DNA from: Amycolatopsis sp. MtRt-6
GTDB taxonomy: Bacteria > Actinomycetota > Actinomycetes > Mycobacteriales > Pseudonocardiaceae
Direction: 5' to 3'
Assembly (NCBI RefSeq): GCF_017308975.1
Contig: NZ_JADWPD010000027.1
Span: 1 to 64,000, forward strand
DNA: 64,000 nucleotides
Shown one piece after another: positions 8,129 through 16,206 of this stretch; positions within the stretch are counted from its first letter, which is position 1; every line of letters starts with the position of its first letter. The translations under genes were made by a program, and so were the position numbers. The notes under the pieces are model-generated. The model was not told where the DNA came from. It did not search any database and saw nothing but the letters and a program-made list of their open reading frames with translations.

Positions 8129-10635
8129 CGCGTCACCGCCGGCAGGGACACGACGATCGTCAGGCCGCCACCCGGGGTGTCCTCGGCCCGGATGTCCCCG
8201 TCCATCGCCTCCACGAACCCCTTCGCGACCGACAGGCCCAGCCCGACACCGGTCGTGGTGTTGCGGTCGCCGAGCCGCTGAAACGGCGCGAACGCCGAGT
8301 CGGCCGCGCCTTTCGGCAAGCCGGGGCCGTGGTCGACGATCCACAGCTCGACGCGGCCCCCGTACGCGCTCGCGCGCACGGCGACCTCACCGCCGCCGTG
8401 GCGTAGCGCGTTGTCGATCACGTTGGCGATCGCCCGTTCCAGCAGGCCGGCGTCGGCGGTGACCGCGGGCAGCCGGTCGTCGATGTCGACCGCGACCTTG
8501 GCGCTGCCGTCCACCGCGGCCAGCGCCGTCGCGACGACCTCGTCGTAGCCGACCGGCCGCAGCACCGGCTGCACCGCACCGGTCGCCAGGCGCGACGAGT
8601 CCAGAAGGTTGTCGACCAGCCCGGAAAGCCGGTCCGTCGACTCTTCGCCGGCACTCAACAGTTCCTCGGTGTCCTCTTCGGACAGGCTGACGTCGTGGGC
8701 ACGAAGGCCGCCGAAGACGGCCTTGATGGAGGTCAGCGGAGTGCGCAGGTCGTGGCCGATGGCCGAGAGCAGCGCCGTGCGCAACTCGGTGGTTTCCGCC
8801 CGGCGCTGCGCCTCCTGCGTCTGAGCGGCCATCCGCTGCTGCCGCAGGGCGAGCAGGGCTTGGCCCGCCGCGGCCTCGAGGACGCGCTGGTCGTGCGCCG
8901 GCAGCGTCCGGCCGCGCAGCGCCAGGTGGACGTCGTCGGTCACCGGAACATCGACGTCCGCCTCGTCCGGGTCGTCGCACGGCCGCTCCCCCGTGCAGGC
9001 CGCGCGGAGCCATTCGTCGTTCTGCTTCTCCAGCAGCGAGACGGATTCCAGCCCGAAGTTCTCCCGTACCTTTTCCAGCAGCCGCTGCAGCGGATCGCCG
9101 TCGCCGAGCACGGTCCGGGCGTAGGAGGCCAGTAGCGCGGCCTCGGTCCGCGCCCGCGCGGCGGCGTCGGCTCGGCGGGAAGCCCGGTCGACGACGAGCG
9201 CGAACGCCACCGCGACCACGACCATCGCCACCAGCGTGATCACGTTCTGCTGGGCGTCCACGGTCAGCGTGTACAGCGGCGGGGTGAAGAAGAAGTTCAG
9301 CAGCAACGCGCTCGCGATAGAAGCGAACAGCGCGGGCCCGAGGCCGCCGACGAGCGCCACGATGATCGTCGCGAGGAAGTAGTCGATCACGTTGGTGGAC
9401 AGGATGAGCGTCTGTCGCAGCACCACGCCGATCAGCGTCGCCACCGCGGGCAGTAGCAGTGCGAGCGCCCAGCCGAGGAGCTGCCGCCGCCGAGCCAGGG
9501 AACTGCGGGGGAACAGCTTCGCGCGCAGCCGCCCGCCGGACTCGTCGTGGGTGACCATGTGCACGTCGATCGGCCCGGATTCCTGGACCACCGTCGCGCC
9601 GATGCCCTCGTCGAACAGCCGCGCCACCCGGGAGCGCCGGGACGTGCCCACCACGACCTGCGTCGCGTTCACGCCACGGGCGAAGTCGAGCAGCGCGGTC
9701 GGGACGTCGTCGCCGACGACGGTGTGGAAGGTGGCGCCGACGTCTTCGGCGAGTTTGCGGTATTCGGCGAGCGCTTGCGGGGACACACCGGCCAGGCCGT
9801 CGCCGCGCAGGATCTGCAGCACCAGCAGCTCGGCGCCGGCCCGCTTCGCGATGCGCCGGGCCCGCCGGATCAGCGTCTCGCTCTCCCGGCCGCCGCTGAT
9901 GGCGACGACCACGCGCTCCCGCGCCTCCCAGGTGTCGGTGATGTCGCGTTCGCTGCGGTAGCGCTGTAGCGCGACGTCGACCTGGTCGGCCACCCACAGC
10001 AGGGCCAGCTCGCGCAGCGCGGTGAGGTTGCCGGGCCGGAAGTAGTTGCCGAGCGCCGCGTCGATCCGGTTGGCCGGGTAGACGTTGCCGTGCGCGAGCC
10101 GCCGCCGCAGTGCCTCCGGCGTGATGTCGACCAGCTCGAGCTGTTCGGCGCGGCGCACGACCTCGTCCGGGACGGTCTCCTGCTGGGCGATGCCGGTGAT
10201 CCGTTCGACGACGTCGTTGAGGCTCTCCAGGTGCTGCACGTTCACCGTCGAGAGCACGTCGATACCCGCGTCCAGGAGTTCCTCGATGTCCTGCCAGCGC
10301 TTTTCGTTGCGCGAGCCGGCCACGTTCGTGTGCGCCAGTTCGTCCACCACCGCGACCTCCGGGGCGCGGGCGAGGATCGCGTCGACGTCCATCTCTTCGA
10401 AGGTGTGCCCGCGGTACTCCAGCGTGTGCCGCGGGACGGCTTCGAGCCCCGCCAGGAGCTCGGCGGTCTTGCGGCGGCCGTGCGTCTCCACCAGGCCGAC
10501 GACGACGTCGGTGCCGCGGTCGAGCCGGCGGCGGGCCTCCCCGAGCATGGCGAAGGTCTTCCCCACGCCCGGGGCGGCCCCCAGGTAGATCCGCAGCTCG
10601 CCGCGACGACGCTTGGGCGCGTCCGCTGTCGTCAC
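8125..10635 (-). CDS. kdpD: KdpD sensor histidine kinase
   Basis: An 836-residue membrane sensor kinase. The N-terminal KdpD domain contains GAAPGVGKTFAML and is followed by a universal-stress-protein-like domain, which binds c-di-AMP in several relatives. Four closely spaced membrane helices lie near residues 390-490, then a GAF-like segment. The H box (SAIGHDLRTPLTSIK) has the phospho-accepting His near residue 628 and is followed by an ATPase domain. The GTG start lies three bases from the end of kdpC. It controls phosphorylation of KdpE. Confidence 0.95.
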   Translation of the reverse strand: MTTADAPKRRRGELRIYLGAAPGVGKTFAMLGEARRRLDRGTDVVVGLVETHGRRKTAELLAGLEAVPRHTLEYRGHTFEEMDVDAILARAPEVAVVDELAHTNVAGSRNEKRWQDIEELLDAGIDVLSTVNVQHLESLNDVVERITGIAQQETVPDEVVRRAEQLELVDITPEALRRRLAHGNVYPANRIDAALGNYFRPGNLTALRELALLWVADQVDVALQRYRSERDITDTWEARERVVVAISGGRESETLIRRARRIAKRAGAELLVLQILRGDGLAGVSPQALAEYRKLAEDVGATFHTVVGDDVPTALLDFARGVNATQVVVGTSRRSRVARLFDEGIGATVVQESGPIDVHMVTHDESGGRLRAKLFPRSSLARRRQLLGWALALLLPAVATLIGVVLRQTLILSTNVIDYFLATIIVALVGGLGPALFASIASALLLNFFFTPPLYTLTVDAQQNVITLVAMVVVAVAFALVVDRASRRADAAARARTEAALLASYARTVLGDGDPLQRLLEKVRENFGLESVSLLEKQNDEWLRAACTGERPCDDPDEADVDVPVTDDVHLALRGRTLPAHDQRVLEAAAGQALLALRQQRMAAQTQEAQRRAETTELRTALLSAIGHDLRTPLTSIKAVFGGLRAHDVSLSEEDTEELLSAGEESTDRLSGLVDNLLDSSRLATGAVQPVLRPVGYDEVVATALAAVDGSAKVAVDIDDRLPAVTADAGLLERAIANVIDNALRHGGGEVAVRASAYGGRVELWIVDHGPGLPKGAADSAFAPFQRLGDRNTTTGVGLGLSVAKGFVEAMDGDIRAEDTPGGGLTIVVSLPAVTR

Positions 10636-10638
10636 GGG

Positions 10639-11256
10639 TCAGTGCCTGGCCGCCGCGACGGCGAGGTTGAGCTGCAGCACGTTGACCGCCGGGTCACCGA
10701 GCACACCGAGCCCGCGCCCGGTGGTGTTGTCCGCGACGAGCTTGCGGACCTCGTCCTCGCCCAGGCCGTTCTCCCGCGCGACCCGAGGCACCTGCAGCTC
10801 GGCGTAGGCCGGGCTGATCTGCGGGTCGAGCCCGGACGCCGACGCAGTCACGGCATCGGCAGGCACCTTCGACACGTCGACGCCTTCCCTCTTGGCGATC
10901 AGCTCCTGCCGCTGCTTGACCAGCGCGAGCAGGTCGTCGTTGCCGGTGCCCTTGTTCGAAGCACCCGAGGTCGACGGGTCACCCGGCCCGAGCGGGTCCT
11001 TCGACCCGGCCGAGGGCCGGTTGTGGAAGTACGGGTCGTGGGCCGGGTCCTTCGCCACCGGGTCGACCCCGATCAGCGAGGACCCGACGGCCTGGCCGTT
11101 CTGCGTGACGATCGAGCCCTCGGCCTGGTCCGACAGGCCGGGGATGCGAGCCACCGCCCACACGGCCAGCGGGTAGACCACGCCCAGCAGCACGGTCAGC
11201 ACCAGCAGCATCTTCAGGCCGGCGACGGTCTGCTTGTACAGCACCTTCATGGTCAC
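10639..11256 (-). CDS. kdpC: Potassium-transporting ATPase subunit KdpC
   Basis: A 205-residue subunit with one N-terminal membrane helix (MLLVLTVLLGVVYPLAVW) and the family motifs ENGLGEDEVRKLV and DPAVNVLQLN near the C-terminus. KdpC stabilises the KdpFABC complex and increases ATP affinity of KdpB. The GTG start gives a GTGA overlap with kdpB; an ATG two codons later is the alternative. Confidence 0.95.
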   Translation of the reverse strand: MTMKVLYKQTVAGLKMLLVLTVLLGVVYPLAVWAVARIPGLSDQAEGSIVTQNGQAVGSSLIGVDPVAKDPAHDPYFHNRPSAGSKDPLGPGDPSTSGASNKGTGNDDLLALVKQRQELIAKREGVDVSKVPADAVTASASGLDPQISPAYAELQVPRVARENGLGEDEVRKLVADNTTGRGLGVLGDPAVNVLQLNLAVAAARH

Positions 11257-13343
11257 ATTCCCGGGATGAGTCGGACGAGCAGGTCGATCAGCCAGATCCC
11301 GGCGAACGGCGTCACGATGCCGCCGAGCCCGTAGATCAGCAGATTGCGCCGCAGCAGCGCCTTCGCGCTGGAGGGCTTGTAGCGCACGCCGCGCAGGGCC
11401 AGCGGGATCAGGCCCACGATGATCAGCGCGTTGAAGATCACCGCGGACAGGATCGCCGAGTCCGGCGAGTGCAGGCCCATCACGTTCAGGCCACCCAGCT
11501 GCGGGTAGATCGATGCGAACATGGCGGGCAGGATCGCGAAGTACTTGGCGAGGTCGTTGGCGATGGAGAACGTCGTGAGCGCGCCGCGGGTGATGAGCAG
11601 CTGCTTGCCGATCTCCACGATCTCGATCAGCTTAGTCGGGTTCGAGTCGAGGTCGACCATGTTGCCGGCCTCCTTGGCCGCCATGGTCCCGGTGTTCATC
11701 GCCACCCCGACGTCCGCCTGCGCCAGCGCAGGAGCGTCGTTGGTGCCGTCACCGGTCATCGCGACCAGTCGCCCGCCCTCCTGCTCCTTCTTGATCAGCG
11801 CCATCTTGTCTTCGGGCTTGGCCTCGGCGAGGAAATCGTCCACCCCGGCCTCCCCGGCAATCGCGCGGGCTGTGAGTGGATTGTCGCCGGTGATCATCAC
11901 GGTCTTGATGCCCATCGTGCGCAGCTCGGCGAACCGTTCCCGCATGCCGGGCTTCACGACGTCGGACAGCCGCACCACACCGCGCACCACCGCGGTGCCC
12001 TCGACCTGCTCGGCGACGACGAGCGGCGTGCCGCCCTCGGCGCTGATCTTGTCGACAGTCTCGTGCACCTCGTCCGGCACGATGCCACCGTGCTCGGCCA
12101 CCCACGTGCGCACGGCGCTGGCGGCGCCCTTGCGCACGATCCGGCCGTTCAGGTTGATGCCGGACATCCTGGTCTGCGCGGTGAAGGGGACGAATTCGCC
12201 GGACTTCTCGGCTTCGGACGGCTCTGCCGCGAGGCCGTTCTCGCGCGCGCAGAGGTCGATGATGCTGCGGCCTTCGGGCGTGCCGTCGGCGAGGCTGGAC
12301 AGCCGGGCCGCGATCGCCAGGTCCTCCACGGTGGACGAGCCGACCGGGATCAGCTCGGTGGCCTGCCGGTTGCCGAAGGTGATCGTGCCGGTCTTGTCCA
12401 GCAGCAGCGTGGAGACGTCGCCGGCGGCTTCGACCGCCCGGCCCGACGTGGCGAGCACGTTCCGCTGGACGAGGCGGTCCATCCCGGCGATGCCGATCGC
12501 GCTCAGCAGCGCGCCGATCGTCGTCGGGATCAGGCAGACCAGCAGGGCGGTCAGCACGATCACCGACTGCTGGCCGCCGGAGTAGTTCGCCATCGGCTGC
12601 AGCGCCACGACCGCGAGGACGAAGATGATCGTCAGCACGGCCAGCAGGATGGTCAGCGCGATCTCGTTCGGCGTCTTCTGCCGCGAGGCGCCTTCCACCA
12701 GCGCGATCATGCGGTCCACGAAGGACTCGCCCGGCTTGGTGGTGATCTTCACGACGATCCGGTCGCTCAGCACCGTCGTGCCGCCGGTCACGGCCGACCG
12801 GTCGCCGCCGGACTCGCGGATGACCGGCGCGGACTCGCCGGTGATGGCCGACTCGTCGACGGTCGCGATGCCCTCGACGACGTCGCCGTCGCCCGGGATG
12901 ACCTCGCCGGCCTCGACGACCACCAGGTCGCCGATCCTCAGGTCGGCACCGGGTACGCGTTCCTCGGAGCCGTCTTCGGTCAGGCGGCGGGCGACGGTGT
13001 CCTTCTTGGTCTTGCGCAGGGACTCGGCCTGGGCCTTGCCGCGGCCTTCGGCGACCGCCTCGGCGAGGTTGGCGAACAGCACCGTGAACCACAGCCACAC
13101 CGCGACGCCGATGTTGAACACGGTCGGGTTCGTCACCGCGAACACGGTGACCAGTGCCGAGCCGACCCACACCACGAACATGACCGGGTTGGCCAGCTGG
13201 TGCTTGGGATTCAGCTTCCGGAGGGCGTCCGGCAGGGACGTCCAGAGCTGGCGGGGGTTGAACACGCCCGCGCCGACCCGGCCCGCGTTCTCGACGTGGT
13301 GCTGGGTGGCTTCCTCGGGAGTGCGTTCGGTGGTCATGGTCAT
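11253..13343 (-). CDS. kdpB: Potassium-transporting P-type ATPase KdpB
   Basis: A 696-residue P-type ATPase, the energising subunit of high-affinity potassium uptake. The TGES loop of the actuator domain, the DKTGTITFGN phosphorylation site (Asp near residue 316) and the hinge motif MTGDGTNDAPALAQADVG are intact. Length is normal. The ATG overlaps the kdpA stop. Confidence 0.97.
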   Translation of the reverse strand: MTMTTERTPEEATQHHVENAGRVGAGVFNPRQLWTSLPDALRKLNPKHQLANPVMFVVWVGSALVTVFAVTNPTVFNIGVAVWLWFTVLFANLAEAVAEGRGKAQAESLRKTKKDTVARRLTEDGSEERVPGADLRIGDLVVVEAGEVIPGDGDVVEGIATVDESAITGESAPVIRESGGDRSAVTGGTTVLSDRIVVKITTKPGESFVDRMIALVEGASRQKTPNEIALTILLAVLTIIFVLAVVALQPMANYSGGQQSVIVLTALLVCLIPTTIGALLSAIGIAGMDRLVQRNVLATSGRAVEAAGDVSTLLLDKTGTITFGNRQATELIPVGSSTVEDLAIAARLSSLADGTPEGRSIIDLCARENGLAAEPSEAEKSGEFVPFTAQTRMSGINLNGRIVRKGAASAVRTWVAEHGGIVPDEVHETVDKISAEGGTPLVVAEQVEGTAVVRGVVRLSDVVKPGMRERFAELRTMGIKTVMITGDNPLTARAIAGEAGVDDFLAEAKPEDKMALIKKEQEGGRLVAMTGDGTNDAPALAQADVGVAMNTGTMAAKEAGNMVDLDSNPTKLIEIVEIGKQLLITRGALTTFSIANDLAKYFAILPAMFASIYPQLGGLNVMGLHSPDSAILSAVIFNALIIVGLIPLALRGVRYKPSSAKALLRRNLLIYGLGGIVTPFAGIWLIDLLVRLIPGM

Positions 13344-14998
13344 GCGAGAGCCTCGGCAATCGGCCCGAGGGCCAGGGCGGGGATGAAGGTCAGGGCCGCG
13401 ACCAGCACGACCGTGCCGGCGAGCATGGTGGCGAACAGCGGGCTGGTGGTCGGCAGCGTTCCTTCGGTCTCGGGGACCTTCCGCTGCGCTGCCAGGGAGC
13501 CGGCGAGGCAGAGGACGGCCAGGATCGGGATGAACCGGCCGAGCGCCATGCAGACGCCGAGCGTCGACTGGTACCAGTCGTTGGTCACGGTGATGCCGGC
13601 GAACGCGCTGCCGTTGTTGTTGCCCGCCGACGTGTACGCGTAGAGCAACTCCGAGAAGCCATGCGCGCCCGGGTTGTTGAACGCGGCGGTGTTGCCCGGG
13701 ATCAGCAGCGCCGCACCCGCGCCGATCAGCACCACGGCAGGCATCGCCAGCATCGCGATCGAGGCGCAGGTGACCTCGCGCTTGCCGAGCTTCTTGCCCA
13801 GGTACTCCGGCGTCCGCCCGACCATCAGCCCGGCCAGGAACATCGCGATGATCGCCATCACCAGAATGCTGTAGAGGCCGGTGCCGACCCCGCCGGGTGA
13901 CAGCTCGCCGAACATCATGTTCAGCAGCGTCCCGAACCCGCCGAGGCCGGTGAAGCTGTCGTGCATCGAGTTCACCGCACCGGTCGAGGTACCGGTGGTC
14001 GAATCGGCGAACAACGCCGACCCCGCGATCCCGAACCGGGTCTCCTTGCCCTCCAGGGCCGCGCCGGCCAGCCGTGCCGCGGCGCCGTTCGCGTGCGTCT
14101 CGCCCCACCAGATCACCGCGAGCATGCCCGCCCACAGCGCGCCCATGACGCTGAGCAGGACGTAGCCCTGCTTGGTGTTGCCCACCAGCTTGCCGAACGT
14201 GCGGGTCAGGCTGACCGGGATCACCAGCAGCAGGAAGATCTCGATCAGGTTCGACCACGAGTTCGGGTTCTCGAACGGGTGCGCGGAGTTGGCGTTGAAG
14301 ATGCCGCCGCCGTTGGTGCCGAGCTCCTTGATGGCCTCCTGGCTCGCCGCCGGGGCCAGCGCAATGGTGCTCGCCGAGCCGTCCGGGTTGAGCACCGCGA
14401 CGCCGGACTTGAGGCTCTGTACCACACCCAGGGCGACCAGGACGATCGCGAAGACGAACGACAGCGGGAGCAGGATCCGGACGGTGCCGCGGGTCAGGTC
14501 GACCCAGAAGTTGCCGAGCCGGTCGCTCTTCGACCGGACGAACGCACGCGTGAGCGCGATCGCCACGGCCAGGCCGACGCCGGCGGAGACGAAGTTCTGC
14601 ACGGTGAGCCCGGCCATCTGGACCACGTGGCCCATGACGCCTTCGGGGATGTAGGACTGCCAGTTCGTGTTGGTGACGAAGCTGATCGCGGTGTTGAAGG
14701 CGACGCCCGGGTCGACGGTGCGGCCGAAGTTCAGCGGCAGCAGCGGCTGGATGCGCTGCAGCAGGTACAGGAACAGCACCGAGACGAACGAGAAGCCCAG
14801 CACGCCGGAGGCGTAGGTCTTCCAGTGCTGCTCGGATTCCGGATCCGCGCGCACGATCTTGTAGACGGCCTTCTCCAGCCGCCAGTGCTTAGTGCTCGTG
14901 AACACGCGGTGCATGTAGTCGCCCAGCGGCCGGTACACCAGCGCCAGGGCGAGCAGCAGGAGGCCGGCCTGTCCGAGGCCGGCCCACGTCGAGGACAT
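13340..14998 (-). CDS. kdpA: Potassium-transporting ATPase subunit KdpA
   Basis: A 552-residue, roughly ten-helix channel-like subunit that binds potassium and passes it to KdpB. Conserved glycine-rich selectivity segments are present, including FVTNTNWQSY, GTNGGGIFNANSAHPFENP and NNNGSAFAG. Length is usual for the family. The ATG overlaps the kdpF stop as ATGA. Confidence 0.97.
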   Translation of the reverse strand: MSSTWAGLGQAGLLLLALALVYRPLGDYMHRVFTSTKHWRLEKAVYKIVRADPESEQHWKTYASGVLGFSFVSVLFLYLLQRIQPLLPLNFGRTVDPGVAFNTAISFVTNTNWQSYIPEGVMGHVVQMAGLTVQNFVSAGVGLAVAIALTRAFVRSKSDRLGNFWVDLTRGTVRILLPLSFVFAIVLVALGVVQSLKSGVAVLNPDGSASTIALAPAASQEAIKELGTNGGGIFNANSAHPFENPNSWSNLIEIFLLLVIPVSLTRTFGKLVGNTKQGYVLLSVMGALWAGMLAVIWWGETHANGAAARLAGAALEGKETRFGIAGSALFADSTTGTSTGAVNSMHDSFTGLGGFGTLLNMMFGELSPGGVGTGLYSILVMAIIAMFLAGLMVGRTPEYLGKKLGKREVTCASIAMLAMPAVVLIGAGAALLIPGNTAAFNNPGAHGFSELLYAYTSAGNNNGSAFAGITVTNDWYQSTLGVCMALGRFIPILAVLCLAGSLAAQRKVPETEGTLPTTSPLFATMLAGTVVLVAALTFIPALALGPIAEALA

Positions 14999-15099
14999 CA
15001 GAACTTCTCCGGTTTGATCAACGCGATGAACAGGTAGACGATCAGGGCCAATGCCAGGACGCCGCCGAGGACGTTGGCGAACACGCCGGTGCCGCTCAC
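14998..15099 (-). CDS. kdpF: KdpF small subunit
   Basis: A 33-residue single-helix protein ending YLFIALIKPEKF, a tail typical of KdpF, which stabilises the KdpFABC complex. The GTG start overlaps the stop of the preceding 27-residue gene as GTGA, and its own stop overlaps kdpA. It is too short for most gene finders. Confidence 0.85.
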   Translation of the reverse strand: MSGTGVFANVLGGVLALALIVYLFIALIKPEKF

Positions 15100-15179
15100 A
15101 ACCGTTCCAATCCACGCAGGGTCAAGGCCAGCACGGCGAACACGACGATCGCCAGCAGCACATAAGCCAGATCGGCCAT
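15096..15179 (-). CDS. 27-aa membrane protein, first gene of the kdp operon
   Basis: A 27-residue peptide beginning MADLAYVLLAIVVF and ending RGLERL: almost entirely one membrane helix with a short basic end. GGGAG lies eight bases before the ATG, and the stop overlaps the kdpF start. It is not KdpF, which follows intact. A longer protein at 6887-7033 has the same N-terminal pattern. It may be a second small regulatory or stabilising peptide of the Kdp complex. Confidence 0.7.
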   Translation of the reverse strand: MADLAYVLLAIVVFAVLALTLRGLERL

Positions 15180-15277
15180 GCAACTGCTCCCTTCTCACGC
15201 ACGACAAGTCCGAGGTCGACCGAATGGTGACCGGACTGGCGGAAGCGTGCCTGCCGGAGTTCCCAACCGGGTGTCAC

Positions 15278-15326
15278 CTGACAGAGTCTTGACGCGGCAC
15301 AGCACCCCGTTGACGCGTTCTTGACG
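15278..15326. promoter_or_regulatory. Direct repeats upstream of kdp, probable KdpE sites
   Basis: Hexamers close to TTGACG begin at 15278 (CTGACA), 15289, 15310 and 15321, spaced 11, 21 and 11 bp, so they lie on one face of the helix as OmpR-family sites usually do. The array is about 100 bp upstream of the kdp operon start. The rest of 15180-15526 has no other gene and must contain the kdp promoter. The same hexamers and spacing occur before the KimA-type gene. Confidence 0.6.
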
Positions 15327-15526
15327 GGGCGACTACGCAGTGAGACCTCGACCACCCAATCGAGGTCGTCGAGCGGAATGCGGGCGGTCGTCGGGAGTCC
15401 ACTTCGGAATTGGTCACAACTCGGCGTCGGCCGGGTGAACGGCTCGCCACGCCGGGAATTCCGCGCCAACCTTGAACGATCAACGGTTCCGGTACCCCCA
15501 ACCGGATCTCACCCCGGGAGTTCCCC

Positions 15527-15763
15527 TTGGCCGCCGACCCAGACACCCGTCAACCCGCTCCCCCGCGGCACCGCAGCAACGTCCAGATCAGCCACACCAG
15601 CCACGACGGCGTGATCTCGGTGGTCGTCACACTGGACGGCCAGGTCCGCGACCTCCAACTGACCGAGTCCGCCACCCGGCGGCCTGCCGCGCAGCTGGCG
15701 CGCGACATCCTCGACTGCATCCACTCGGCCCAGGCGTTGTTCGACCCACCAGCCCTGTCGTGA
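15527..15763 (+). CDS. Small YbaB/EbfC-like protein
   Basis: A 78-residue protein whose central strand-rich part (VISVVVTLDGQVRDLQL) and following helix (AAQLARDILDCIHSAQALF) resemble YbaB/EbfC nucleoid-associated proteins, many of which are short in actinobacteria. The TTG start has GGGAG six bases upstream, but the start is uncertain. It converges with the HxlR-like gene. DNA binding is inferred from fold resemblance. Confidence 0.55.
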   Translation: MAADPDTRQPAPPRHRSNVQISHTSHDGVISVVVTLDGQVRDLQLTESATRRPAAQLARDILDCIHSAQALFDPPALS

Positions 15764-15770
15764 TCCCGGC

Positions 15771-16076
15771 CTAACCGTTGAAGTAACGGTCGTATACGGC
15801 CACCCAGACGTCCAAATCAGACAATTCGACCACCAGCTGCCGTCCCGGCCCAGTGAGCACGATGAGCGCGTCATCGCCCGGACACGGGTCCCAGCTTCCC
15901 GCGTCTTGACGGCGGAGAGCGCCCTCGGCCGCCAAAACGCGGAGAGCCGGCCCGAGCATCCGACGCGGGACCGTCCGGCGCAGCGCGGCGAACCGGCGGG
16001 GACCGATCGCCAGCTCGTCGAGGAGTTCGACCGCACCCGGACAGGAGATCACCCGCGCGAGGTGGTCGTCGGCCAT
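15771..16076 (-). CDS. HxlR-like winged-helix regulator
   Basis: A 101-residue protein with an HxlR/MarR-like winged helix: a short N-terminal helix CPGAVELLDELA, then GPRRFAALRR and the recognition helix LGPALRVLAAEGALRR. A GGGGG tract precedes the ATG. It is divergent from the KimA-type transporter and may regulate it or itself. The family assignment rests on the RFxxLRR-type pattern. Confidence 0.6.
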   Translation of the reverse strand: MADDHLARVISCPGAVELLDELAIGPRRFAALRRTVPRRMLGPALRVLAAEGALRRQDAGSWDPCPGDDALIVLTGPGRQLVVELSDLDVWVAVYDRYFNG

Positions 16077-16140
16077 AGCAGCCCCCAGGAGGTGGTGTGC
16101 CGGGGGACGTTAAGCATCCGGCCGAGAGCGCGAAGCACCG

Positions 16141-16178
16141 TTGACGCAACCCTGACGACCAATCAGGACACGTTGACG
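16141..16178. promoter_or_regulatory. Direct repeats upstream of the KimA-type gene, matching the kdp array
   Basis: TTGACG at 16141, CTGACG at 16152 and TTGACG at 16173 repeat the 11- and 21-bp spacing seen upstream of kdp. The 9-mer CGTTGACGC is identical in both arrays. They lie 29-66 bp before the predicted start codon. Shared KdpE control is inferred. Confidence 0.6.
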
Positions 16179-16206
16179 GAATCCCTACGCCGGGAACCGG
16201 TTCTTG

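Noticed and set aside
16077..16206. A c-di-AMP (ydaO-type) riboswitch before the KimA-type gene
   Set aside because: The interval is only 130 bp, filled largely by the TTGACG repeats, and lacks the conserved riboswitch core.
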